Assembly (NCBI GenBank): GCA_039679645.1
Contig: JBDKUO010000014.1
Span: forward strand, 1-60,764
Direction of reading: 5' to 3'
Origin: Armatimonadota bacterium
GTDB lineage: Bacteria; Armatimonadota; UBA5829
Length of the DNA stretch: 60,764 bases
In this document: positions 34,668 to 43,150 of the stretch, one piece after another
Layout of the letters: every line of letters starts with the position of its first letter
Numbering within the stretch: position 1 is the first letter of the stretch
The notes under the pieces: generated by a model
Told to the model about the DNA's origin: nothing
Database searches by the model: none
The model's input: the letters and a program-made list of their open reading frames with translations, nothing else
Position numbers and translations under genes: made by a program

Positions 34668-36045
34668 TTTTCGACTCAACAATCTCTTTGAACACCTGTC
34701 CACGGTGCTCGAATGAGTCGAACATATCGAAACTGGCGCAGGCAGGAGTAAGAACTATAACATCGCCCGGCTCGGCAAGTCTCTGCGCCTTATCGACTGC
34801 ATCCTGCATGGAATCCGCCCGTGAGACCGCAGTGTAGCCGACTTTCTCGGCAGCGGACTCGATCAAACCCGCGTCAGCACCTATCAATACGACATGTTTT
34901 GCCTTGCGCTTGAACGCCTCGGCCAAAGGAGTATAATCGAAGCCCTTGTCTTTGCCTCCGGCGATCACTATCTGAGGCTCGTCTATAGCCTCGACGGAAC
35001 GCACTGCGGCGTCTACATTCGTGCACATCGAGTTGTTTATATACTCCACGCCGTCTATCACAGCGACAGGCTCCAAGCGGTGCTCGACAGGTTTGAAATC
35101 CCTGACGGCCTTAAGAATACTCTCAGTTTTTGCGCCCATAGCAAGCGCCGCACAGGATGCAGCAAGGACATTCTCTACATTGTGCTCACCCCGAAGCGGT
35201 ATATCCGAGCGTTTGCAGACGACATGCTCTACACCATCGAGCCTTACGATCAGATCATCACCGCGCACAAACCCACCCTCGGCTACATCGGATTGACGAG
35301 CAAACCTGATCACATGGCCATTAAGGCTTTGGGCAAGGGATACAGTGAATTTGTTCTCCGCATTTATGACCGCATAGTCACTTTCTGACTGATTCTCGAA
35401 TATGCGCGCTTTAAGAGAGGCATATTCCTCAACGCTGGAGTGGCGGTCCAGGTGGTCGGCAGACACATTGAGCAGCATAGCTACTTTTGGCTTGAATGAG
35501 CTTATCCACTCAAGCTGAAACGTGCTTATCTCGGCAACTATCACGCTATCCTCGCTCGCCTGATAAGCAGCAGTTATCAATGGAAGCCTGATATCCCCTG
35601 CAACAACGTTACCTGCGATATATGTCTCGCGGCCATCGGCCATCATGATCTTGCCGGTGAGGACCGTGGTTGTCGTCTTGCCGTTTGTGCCGGTTATTGC
35701 AATGATCGGGGCCTTAGAGAGACGATATGCCAGCTCGATCTCAGCGATAACCTCTATTCCGCGACTTGCGGCTTCCGCAAAGACGGGCATATTTTTCGGC
35801 ACACCAGGGCTGGTGATCAGCTGATCGATGCCGTTAAGATCGACCGAATCTGTACCTGCCCTGACCACTGCGCCGATTTTTGATGCGAAGTCAATCGCAT
35901 CTGAAAGCTCGGACGGGTCCTTTTTATCATATATAACAACGCGCGCGCCAAGCTGCCGCATAACTTCTGCGACCGCAAGGCCAGTCCGCGCCATACCTAT
36001 TATTGCTATCGATTTATCTTTGTAGTTCAAAATATCAGCTCTCAT
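34645..36045 (-). CDS. murD: UDP-N-acetylmuramoyl-L-alanine--D-glutamate ligase
   Basis: This 466-residue Mur ligase adds D-Glu. It starts with KDKSIAIIGMARTGLAVAEV (UDP-binding). It has ITGTNGKTTTTVLTGK as ATP loop and VEHRLEPVAVIDGVEYINNS with the family HRxE motif. A conserved C-terminal ACASFDMFDSFEHRGQVF segment ends the family homology. The last residues (about SHSVTTS) come from an octamer repeat and are probably not part of the original fold. Confidence 0.95.
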   Translation of the reverse strand: MRADILNYKDKSIAIIGMARTGLAVAEVMRQLGARVVIYDKKDPSELSDAIDFASKIGAVVRAGTDSVDLNGIDQLITSPGVPKNMPVFAEAASRGIEVIAEIELAYRLSKAPIIAITGTNGKTTTTVLTGKIMMADGRETYIAGNVVAGDIRLPLITAAYQASEDSVIVAEISTFQLEWISSFKPKVAMLLNVSADHLDRHSSVEEYASLKARIFENQSESDYAVINAENKFTVSLAQSLNGHVIRFARQSDVAEGGFVRGDDLIVRLDGVEHVVCKRSDIPLRGEHNVENVLAASCAALAMGAKTESILKAVRDFKPVEHRLEPVAVIDGVEYINNSMCTNVDAAVRSVEAIDEPQIVIAGGKDKGFDYTPLAEAFKRKAKHVVLIGADAGLIESAAEKVGYTAVSRADSMQDAVDKAQRLAEPGDVIVLTPACASFDMFDSFEHRGQVFKEIVESKSHSVTTS

Positions 36046-36049
36046 AGTA

Positions 36050-36102
36050 GGGATTAGAGATCCCGGGATTCTGTTTCGGGTGCAATCGGATATCGCACCC
36101 GA
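36050..36102 (+). repeat. Two-hairpin composite repeat, copy B
   Basis: A GGGATT..GATCCC-type hairpin (36050-36064) is followed by GGGATTCTG. A hairpin TCGGGTGCAAT/ATCGCACCCGA with loop CGGAT (36076-36102) comes next. It nearly fills the 77-base gap between mraY and murD. Confidence 0.8.
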
Positions 36103-36122
36103 TCAAAGACTGATCAAGACCT

Positions 36123-37082
36123 TCATTGCATCAAAAAAGCCAGAGCAGCACACACGACTCCTGCAATCCAAAACCGAACAACAATTGTCTGCTCATGCCA
36201 GCCCATCATCTCAAAATGGTGATGCACGGGACTCTTCAAAAATACGCGCCTGCCTGTGCCCGTTGTAATGCGCGTAAATTTGAATACCGCCCATTGAAGC
36301 GCAGACGACAGACCATCCAGTATAAAGACCAAACCGGCAATGATCAAGACTATCTCCGAGTGACTGATCAATGCCACTGCAGGCAGAACAGACCCAATAG
36401 CAAGTGAGCCTGTATCCCCCATGAAGACCTTGGCAGGATTCGCATTGAACCACAAAAAGCCCAGACATCCTCCAAACAATGCCAACAGCAGAGGTGAAAA
36501 GCCATAAGCTCCCATGCAACAAAGAAGTGGAAGACACACCAATCCGGTCAGACCGGCGACCAATCCGTCCAGACCATCCGTGATATTCACAAAATTAGCC
36601 ATACCGGCAATAAACAGAACCGCAAATGCCTGATACCAGATGCCTGATAGAATAGTATGGCCAAACGCCGTGAGAATCATGTCATGACCTGTCACAGTCA
36701 TCCAATAGACGAACCCAGCAGCAAAGATGAACTGCATGGCTGCTTTTGGCTTGCTCGATATTCCACGTATACCCTTTATAGGGCGCACTGTAAGATAATC
36801 GTCGACAAACCCCAGCGCGCAATAGGCAAGCATTAAAACGACCACTGCTGCAAGGTTAGAGTGGTCTTGTTTAGGCTCCAAACTTGGCGCCAATCCTGCC
36901 AACACACCAAGGACTATAATCAGACCGCCCATTGTGGGAGTTCCAGCCTTTGCCTGGTGTGACTGCGGGCCGTCTTCACTAATCTTCTGACCCATCTTTA
37001 CTCGCGCCAGTATTTTTATAATATAAGGCCCGGCGACGATTGAGACAATAAACGCCAGCGGGAAAGCATACAACTCAGGCAC
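36123..37082 (-). CDS. mraY: Phospho-N-acetylmuramoyl-pentapeptide-transferase
   Basis: MraY attaches phospho-MurNAc-pentapeptide to undecaprenyl phosphate to make lipid I. The 319-residue protein has about ten membrane helices. Family motifs are GTPTMGGLIIV, LGFVDDYLTVR (catalytic Asp pair), NFVNITDGLDGL and FMGDTGSLAIGSVL, and PVHHHFEMMGW carries the loop histidines. It overlaps murF by 8 bases. Confidence 0.96.
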   Translation of the reverse strand: MPELYAFPLAFIVSIVAGPYIIKILARVKMGQKISEDGPQSHQAKAGTPTMGGLIIVLGVLAGLAPSLEPKQDHSNLAAVVVLMLAYCALGFVDDYLTVRPIKGIRGISSKPKAAMQFIFAAGFVYWMTVTGHDMILTAFGHTILSGIWYQAFAVLFIAGMANFVNITDGLDGLVAGLTGLVCLPLLCCMGAYGFSPLLLALFGGCLGFLWFNANPAKVFMGDTGSLAIGSVLPAVALISHSEIVLIIAGLVFILDGLSSALQWAVFKFTRITTGTGRRVFLKSPVHHHFEMMGWHEQTIVVRFWIAGVVCAALAFLMQ

Positions 37083-38445
37083 CTGTCAGACCCTCCACAA
37101 CCCGTTCCATCCTCATTGCGCGTGAGCCTTTGACCAGCACCACATCGCCGTCTTTGACCTTGGACCCAAGCTCGCGCGCGGCAAGGGAACTCTCATCGAA
37201 CTCGCTGACCACATTTACCGGCATACCGGCGTCTATCGCGCCTCTTGCTATAAGCTTGGCAAGCTGGCCGACAACTACGAGCATATCTACACCATTCTCT
37301 TTAACCGCTTTGCCTATCTCCATATGAGCATTTACGGCATGGTCGCCTAGTTCGAGCATATCTCCCAAAACTGCAATCTTGCGGCCGCCCTCCATCATCG
37401 CGAGCGTCTTGAGTGCGCTGTGAACAGATGCCGGGCTGGCATTGTATGTGTCGTCGATCACTACAGCGCCGCGGCGAGTTGGGATCACATTCGATCTCTT
37501 CTCGGGAGCTTTATAACTCGCGAGCGCATTTTGCATATAATCGTGCGGAATATTCAGAACCTCACCCACGGCAATGGCTGCAAGCGCATCCTTTATATTG
37601 TGTTCACCCGGCACGGGAATGCGCACGTTAAACGACCCGCTTGGGGTGCGAACCTCAAATGCGCAGCATCCCTTTGAATCCAGACCGGCTGAGGCGGCGT
37701 TTACGTCGGCTTGGGGGTTCTCACCAAATGAGACGACTCTGCACTTCGCGCGTTTTGCCAGATATTCATAATAGGCGTCGTCCGCATTGAGGATCGCTGC
37801 GCCATCGGTCGGTAAATAATCCAAAATTTCGCCTTTTGCATTGGCGATGGCGTCCATACTTCCCAAAAGCTCGATATGTGACATGTGAATATTAGTGATC
37901 ACACCTATAGACGGCTTGGCGATCTTGGCAAGATATGTGATCTGACCGGCGCCGCGCATAGCCATCTCGACCACTGCGGTTTTGTGCTTAGCTGAAAGCT
38001 CGAAAAGTGTTAACGGCAGGCCGATCTCATTATTGAAATTGCCCGCACTCTTGAGGACGGGGCCGTTGGCTGCTGTTACTGCGGCAATCATCTCTTTGGT
38101 GGTGGTCTTGCCTACGCTGCCTGTGACGCCGATCATAGTCGGGGTGAACTTGGTGCGATAATAGGCTGCAAGATTGCCTAGGGCAGTCAGAGTATCATCT
38201 ACCCGTATAGCCAGGCATCTTGCCTCGACCTTGCGCGAGACGACCACACCCGATGCGCCCTTACTCAGCGCATCTGCAAGGAACTTGTGTCCCTCGGAGC
38301 TTTCGCCTGTGAGAGCAAAGAACAGGTCGCCGGGTTTGATGGTGCGGGTATCGGTGCTGACGCCCGTGATCTTGGTATCAGGACCGCCTGAGAGCAGTTC
38401 ACCTTTCACCGCCTGCACTACTTCTTCAGCTTTTATTGTTTGCAT
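37075..38445 (-). CDS. murF: UDP-MurNAc-tripeptide--D-Ala-D-Ala ligase
   Basis: MurF adds the D-Ala-D-Ala made by Ddl. It has about 456 residues from ATG 38445 (MQTIKAEEVVQAVKG), and the open frame extends upstream to 38526. It has GDLFFALTGESSEGHKF (UDP-binding), GVTGSVGKTTTKEMIA (ATP loop), the MEMAMRG-like VVEMAMRGAGQI and IDDTYNASPASV. It overlaps mraY by 8 bases. Confidence 0.95.
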   Translation of the reverse strand: MQTIKAEEVVQAVKGELLSGGPDTKITGVSTDTRTIKPGDLFFALTGESSEGHKFLADALSKGASGVVVSRKVEARCLAIRVDDTLTALGNLAAYYRTKFTPTMIGVTGSVGKTTTKEMIAAVTAANGPVLKSAGNFNNEIGLPLTLFELSAKHKTAVVEMAMRGAGQITYLAKIAKPSIGVITNIHMSHIELLGSMDAIANAKGEILDYLPTDGAAILNADDAYYEYLAKRAKCRVVSFGENPQADVNAASAGLDSKGCCAFEVRTPSGSFNVRIPVPGEHNIKDALAAIAVGEVLNIPHDYMQNALASYKAPEKRSNVIPTRRGAVVIDDTYNASPASVHSALKTLAMMEGGRKIAVLGDMLELGDHAVNAHMEIGKAVKENGVDMLVVVGQLAKLIARGAIDAGMPVNVVSEFDESSLAARELGSKVKDGDVVLVKGSRAMRMERVVEGLTGA

Positions 38446-38837
38446 ATTTGCCCGCCTAAAGGATCTATCACGAAAACACGAAAGGGAGAAAACACGGAAA
38501 GATTCTATAATTTCGCGCTTTTGCAATTAAATCGATCAGAAATCTGTCATTGTAACGTATGGCTCACAGCAGATTCCTCGTCATTCTTCCTCGGAATGAC
38601 AAAATCTGAAAGCCCTCTGTTTTGTAATCAGTTATCGCAATCCGAAATTGCGAGATTCTATTTCGGTCGCGATCGGATATCGCGCCCGAACGATAAACCG
38701 CAGCTTGATCGCATAAATAATCAATGTAAAATACTCATTACTAAATCAGAAGATTCCTCGTCATTCTTCCTCGGAATGACTGTAGGTGAGCGCATCGGCT
38801 GCCATGCTCACACTTTGCTCAGCCCATAACTCTCAAC
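38446..38837. repeat. Repeat-filled gap between murF and murE
   Basis: About 390 bases without a gene. It holds two identical 30-bp copies of the AGATTCCTCG...GGAATGAC repeat (38571-38600 and 38751-38780). Between them are a two-hairpin composite element (38636-38690) and an AATAATCAATGTAAAATA module (38715-38749). A run of AACTCATAAC-type short repeats precedes the murE stop. Confidence 0.8.
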
Positions 38838-40331
38838 TCATAACCCACAACACTTAACTCTTAACTCGAGGGCGTGAGATGCCTGCTCCCTATCGTCAAA
38901 GTGGATCGTTCGGTTAGCAAAAATTTGATAGTCTTCGTGACCTTTACCGGCTATCACAACCAGATCGCCGGTCTCGGCCATATTTATAGCCTCACAAATG
39001 GCCTGGGCACGGTCCGGCTCCACTGTGACATTTGATTTTTTATCCTCGGGAATGCCGGCTAGAATATCTTTGATTATGGCATCCGGGTCCTCTTTGCGAG
39101 GATTATCGGACGTGATTACGACCAGGTCCGCCAAATCCACACCGATCTTGCCCATAATCGGGCGCTTGCCTTTGTCTCTGTTGCCGCCGCAGCCGAAGAC
39201 TGCGATAAGGCGTTTATCCGTAAGAGTCCTGGCGGTCTGAAGGACGTTTTCCAGCTCGTCCGGAGTGTGGGCATAGTCCACGATCACTCCAAAATCTTGC
39301 CCGCATTCGACCGATTCAAACCTGCCGGGCACACTTGTCGCCTTTGCCAGCCCCTTGCTGATCGTGTCCAAGTCCAGACCTAAAGCGATGCCGACAGATG
39401 CAGCAGAAAGGGCGTTATACACGTTAAACGCCCCGCCGATTGACATACGGACCGGGACAGACTTGCCCCTGCCGGTCATATTGAACGAAACTGACTTCTC
39501 GGTGACTTTCGCGTCGCTTGCAACTACATCTGCCTTGGGGTCCATACCGAATGTGATTACGCTGCCGTCGGAGGCGGCTATGACTTTGTCGGCCTTGGAA
39601 TCATCCAGGTTGATTGCAGCATAGAAGCTCTTGCCGGACGTCTTGGGAAGGTCACGGAAGAGAATTATCTTTGCGTCGAGATAGGCTTCTTCTGTAATGT
39701 GAAAGTCGAGGTGATCGCGTGCAATGTTCGTAAAGACTCCGCAATCGAACTCGCAGCCTATCGTGCGGCCCTCATACAGGCCGTGCGAGCTGACCTCCAT
39801 CGCCACCACCTGAGCGCCCATATCGACCATTTGAGCAAGTATCCGCTGGACATCGAGGCTCTCGGGAGTGGTGTGCTCGGTCTCTATGAACTCGCCGTCG
39901 ATCTTCGCGCCGAGTGTGCCGATAAGACCGGATTTCATACCGGCGGTCTGGAAAATTGATTGGATAAGATGAGTGACGGTCGTCTTGCCGCTTGTGCCTG
40001 TGACACCGATCAGTTTTATCTTTCTGGAGGGGTAATCATAGAACGGAGCAGCTATCTCTCCCATAGCTATCCTGCCGTTATCGGCAACGACATACGGCAC
40101 GCCCCTATCCAATGCCTCCTGTACCTCACGCTCGGCAACTATCGCGACTGCGCCGGAATCCAGCGCGCTCGTAATGAACTGATGGCCGTCGAACGAGCCG
40201 CCCTGCATGGCAACAAATATATACCCGGGCTTTACCTTGCGGCTGTCATACGCTATGCCTGTCACTTCGACATCGTTTGCATTGACGACCCGGCAGCCCG
40301 TTATTGATTTAGTAAGCTCTGTAAATCTCAT
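38838..40331 (-). CDS. murE: UDP-MurNAc-L-Ala-D-Glu--diaminopimelate ligase
   Basis: This 497-residue Mur ligase adds the third stem residue. It has VKPGYIFVAMQGGSFDGHQF (UDP-binding) and GVTGTSGKTTVTHLI (ATP loop). The signature TSDNPRKEDP is the DNPR motif of enzymes that add meso-diaminopimelate rather than lysine. VDYAHTPDELENVL and VIAGKGHEDYQ are also present. The wall is thus predicted to be of the DAP type. A long repeat-rich gap of 515 bases separates it from ftsI. Confidence 0.95.
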   Translation of the reverse strand: MRFTELTKSITGCRVVNANDVEVTGIAYDSRKVKPGYIFVAMQGGSFDGHQFITSALDSGAVAIVAEREVQEALDRGVPYVVADNGRIAMGEIAAPFYDYPSRKIKLIGVTGTSGKTTVTHLIQSIFQTAGMKSGLIGTLGAKIDGEFIETEHTTPESLDVQRILAQMVDMGAQVVAMEVSSHGLYEGRTIGCEFDCGVFTNIARDHLDFHITEEAYLDAKIILFRDLPKTSGKSFYAAINLDDSKADKVIAASDGSVITFGMDPKADVVASDAKVTEKSVSFNMTGRGKSVPVRMSIGGAFNVYNALSAASVGIALGLDLDTISKGLAKATSVPGRFESVECGQDFGVIVDYAHTPDELENVLQTARTLTDKRLIAVFGCGGNRDKGKRPIMGKIGVDLADLVVITSDNPRKEDPDAIIKDILAGIPEDKKSNVTVEPDRAQAICEAINMAETGDLVVIAGKGHEDYQIFANRTIHFDDREQASHALELRVKCCGL

Positions 40332-40846
40332 ACCTTATATTATAACGCCCCCAGAGGATTTAGTATTGAGTATTTTGTATTGAGTATTTTTGATTTTTGA
40401 TTTTGGTGCGCGATTGCTCACTTTGGCATAAAGCAGATCCCTCGCCAGGCTCGGAATGACATACTCATCAATACTAACAGCAAGCCTGCCACTCCTGCCC
40501 AAATATAAAATCTCAAATACGCAATAATAAATAAAAATGGGGTTGCGTGAGGTCCCACAAGAATTATGTATTCATCTTGTCTGGCCTTACACAACCCCTC
40601 ACGAGCGAATGGTCATAATTCGGCTGACCAGCCGCCTGCTCCTCGCAAATCGCCCAGACACGAGGAGTCTAAACTTGATCCGTTTAGTTTCGGGAATGAA
40701 TTCCCGAAACACCCGCAACACCAATAATTGTATGGGACCGCGGAGGAAGAGTTGGGCTCGCCCAAGATCCCTTCCGCTCCCTGGTTTCCGCTGTCCCAAA
40801 ATTTACGTCATAACGTCATAACGTCACAACGTCATGCGTCATCGCG
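40332..40846. repeat. Repeat-filled gap between murE and ftsI
   Basis: No gene is seen in 515 bases. In order it holds TTTAGTATTGAGTATTTTG-type AT-rich repeats (40361-40405) and a GCAGATCCCTC...CGGAATGAC repeat (about 40432-40460). A long imperfect hairpin (40539-40598) is closed by GGGGTTG/CAACCCC. The hairpin GTTTCGGGAAT/ATTCCCGAAAC (40687-40710) and a branched inverted repeat (40733-40798) closed by TGGGACCGCGGA/TCCGCTGTCCCA follow. The ACGTCATA octamer array begins at 40805. Confidence 0.75.
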
Positions 40847-40872
40847 TCATAAGGTCGCAACGTCATAATGTC
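40805..40872. repeat. ACGTCATA octamer tandem array
   Basis: About eight imperfect octamers (ACGTCATA and variants) overlap the 3' end of ftsI and supply its TGA stop (40847-40849). The unit is the reverse complement of the TATGACGT unit at the end of murD. Confidence 0.82.
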
Positions 40873-42652
40873 TATATCTGCTGTATGCTACACGCTTAGG
40901 GTCGTCGTCGCGCTTGGGTCTGGTCTCGTTACCGCCGGGAGCATCCGACGGGACTTTGAGATACCAAAGCGACTTCTCGCCTATCTCCTGAAAGACCGGG
41001 CTGGCCACAGTTGCGCCCCAGTGTGAACCCTTTGGTGATTTGGCGACAACCGCAATCACCAGCCTGGGCTTCGTCGCCGGGGCAAAACCCATGAAAGATG
41101 CAATAAACGATCCAGGCTCATATCCTCGGCCATTGGCTCTGGCGACCTGCGCGCTGCCTGTCTTGCCTGCGACTGTGCGACCATCGATGCGTGCAGTCTT
41201 GCCGGTGCCGTTTTCTACGCAGCTTCTAAGCAGCTTTGTCGCCATAAGCGCAGCATCTTTAGATATCACACGAGTCTTCTTACCAGGCTTGAATGCCGTA
41301 TATATCGAACCATCCGAGTTGCGTATCTCACGGATTATTTTCGGCTCGACACGCACACCGCCATTGGCGATGGTCGCATAAACACTCGTCATCTGAAGCG
41401 GAGTGACCGCCAGACCCTGGCCAAAGCCGATATTGGCAAGTCTGATAGGCCGCCAGTCATCAGGAGGCTCTATAGAACCTACAGCCTCACAGCCGAAACC
41501 GGCATCGGGTCTATCCAAAAGGCCAAAAGCCTTTTCATACTTATATAGCTTCTCTGAGCCCAGCCTTAACGCCAGATGCGCCGCGGCAATGTTGCACGAC
41601 TGCTCGATCATTCTGAACATATTTGTGCTGCCATGACCGTTTAGGTACGGTCTGTGAAGCACGCATCGTATACGTCCGCCGGCCATTTTTTCACGGCCAG
41701 TGCAGTATGCAATTGCGGCATTCGGACTGATACCCTCATTTAATGCGGCGGAGGCTGTGACCGTCTTTAGAGTACTGCCCGGCTCGTAAAGATCGGCAAC
41801 AGCACGATTACGCCAGAGCGAAGGATTAGACTTGCGAGCCTTGTTCGGATCATACGTCGGATAGTTGGCAAGCGCGAGAATCTCACCGGTCGCCGGATCC
41901 ATCACTACTGCGCATGCGCTTTTGGGATGGTATTTTTCAGCCATATTAGAAAGCGCCTGCTCGGCTATGTGCTGGATAGTCATATCTATTGTCAGATAGA
42001 CATTCTTGCCGTCTTCGGGCTGACATTCGATATGGCGGGTCTCCGGGATTACTCTGCGCGCACCATCAAGCTCGGCTCGATACTTGCCGTCGGTCCCTTT
42101 CAGAATGCTGTTGCCGACATGTTCGATACCTTCGGCACCTGTATTGTCAAGGTTCGTAAAACCTATTATCTGCGCAGCCAGCGGACCGGTTGGATATACT
42201 CGCTTCACATCACGCTGGACACCGATACCCGGCAGCTTTGTGCGATTCTTCCAAACCGCATCGCCTATCCTCGCATCGATCTGACGCCCGAGCCAGACAA
42301 AATGATGTGTGCCGTTGAGTTTGGCTTCGATGCTTCCTGGTTCGGTATCAAGCAGCGATGCAACCTGAACTGCTGTCTTGGAAGGATCGGGCATTTCTCT
42401 AAGATTTGCAAAGATCGAAGCTGTCTCTATATTGACCGCGAGAGGATTGCCGTTGCGGTCACAGATTGATCCCCTCGAAGCCGGAATTGCAATTTCTCTG
42501 AAACGTATTGCAGTGGCCCTATCTTTGAAATGGTCGTGGCGCATGACTTGCAGGAAAAACAGCCTCCCCGCAATCGCTGCATAAAGCAGCGAAAACACGA
42601 GGAATAGCCAGGTCGTTCTTTTTCTTACAAATCCTCGATGCTTCGGGGCCAT
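40847..42652 (-). CDS. ftsI: Septal peptidoglycan transpeptidase (class B PBP)
   Basis: FtsI cross-links septal peptidoglycan. It has about 601 residues from ATG 42652 (MAPKHRGFVRKRTTW), with a membrane anchor at about 13-32. A PBP dimerisation domain and a transpeptidase domain follow, with EPGSTLKT (SxxK), QSCNIA (SxN) and AGKTGSAQ (KTG). No PASTA domain is present. The open frame continues to a GTG at 42724, but that part is a repeat palindrome, so the ATG is preferred although its ribosome site is weak. The last residues (RYRHYDVATL) derive from the octamer array. Confidence 0.93.
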   Translation of the reverse strand: MAPKHRGFVRKRTTWLFLVFSLLYAAIAGRLFFLQVMRHDHFKDRATAIRFREIAIPASRGSICDRNGNPLAVNIETASIFANLREMPDPSKTAVQVASLLDTEPGSIEAKLNGTHHFVWLGRQIDARIGDAVWKNRTKLPGIGVQRDVKRVYPTGPLAAQIIGFTNLDNTGAEGIEHVGNSILKGTDGKYRAELDGARRVIPETRHIECQPEDGKNVYLTIDMTIQHIAEQALSNMAEKYHPKSACAVVMDPATGEILALANYPTYDPNKARKSNPSLWRNRAVADLYEPGSTLKTVTASAALNEGISPNAAIAYCTGREKMAGGRIRCVLHRPYLNGHGSTNMFRMIEQSCNIAAAHLALRLGSEKLYKYEKAFGLLDRPDAGFGCEAVGSIEPPDDWRPIRLANIGFGQGLAVTPLQMTSVYATIANGGVRVEPKIIREIRNSDGSIYTAFKPGKKTRVISKDAALMATKLLRSCVENGTGKTARIDGRTVAGKTGSAQVARANGRGYEPGSFIASFMGFAPATKPRLVIAVVAKSPKGSHWGATVASPVFQEIGEKSLWYLKVPSDAPGGNETRPKRDDDPKRVAYSRYRHYDVATL

Positions 42653-42684
42653 TTGTTCCCACGCTCTCTTGCAATTTCTGCTTT

Positions 42685-42710
42685 TGCCTCCAGTAAGATA
42701 CCTGGAGGCA
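42685..42710. repeat. GCCTCCAG(GTA) palindrome between ftsL and ftsI
   Basis: TGCCTCCAG and CCTGGAGGCA pair around TAAGATA. This copy has lost one or two bases compared with the perfect copies at 34586-34610 and 48186-48212. It would form a hairpin just before ftsI translation starts. Confidence 0.8.
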
Positions 42711-42728
42711 TACAAATCGTCCACGCAC

Positions 42729-43103
42729 TCAGCGACTTGCTACGGTTTGTGGCTGGTTGACATAATCGTAATTGGTCGCATAGACCATTCCCGCTCTTTC
42801 TGCGGCGGCTGTTACAATATGTGGACTTGAAAGACGGGAGTACTCTACTTTGAGCCTCTCGTTCTTGAGCTTTTCAGCGCGGCACTCTGATGTGAGCCTG
42901 CTGCGATTGTAGCCGGTGATAGTCACATTGGCATAGACAGCAACCCACCCGAAGAGCATAGCAACCCCGATCACAGGCATAAGCATCCGTACGACGCGCC
43001 TAAAACGCGCGTAACGAAGCCGTCTGGTTCGAGCACGCATTGCTCTCGGGCTGCGGCAAACAGTGGTGCCGGTATCTACTTTTTGTCTAAGCGCAACTGC
43101 CAT
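42729..43103 (-). CDS. ftsL: Cell division protein FtsL
   Basis: This 124-residue bitopic protein has a strongly basic N-terminus (RARTRRLRYARFRRVVR), one membrane helix at about residues 42-58 and a periplasmic coiled coil (LTSECRAEKLKNERLKVEY). Its size, topology and place between rsmH and ftsI identify it as FtsL. It scaffolds FtsQ and FtsB and activates FtsWI. Confidence 0.88.
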   Translation of the reverse strand: MAVALRQKVDTGTTVCRSPRAMRARTRRLRYARFRRVVRMLMPVIGVAMLFGWVAVYANVTITGYNRSRLTSECRAEKLKNERLKVEYSRLSSPHIVTAAAERAGMVYATNYDYVNQPQTVASR

Positions 43104-43150
43104 CCCAGTCCCTCATTTTGTGATATGACAACAGGCCAAATAGCATGCTG

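Noticed and set aside
40537-40821. 94-codon frame in the murE-ftsI gap
   Set aside because: It runs through inverted repeats and the octamer array, and no family similarity is visible.
42653-42724. N-terminal extension of FtsI to GTG 42724
   Set aside because: The extension is encoded by a palindromic repeat found elsewhere in non-coding DNA, and FtsI normally has a short cytoplasmic start as given by ATG 42652.
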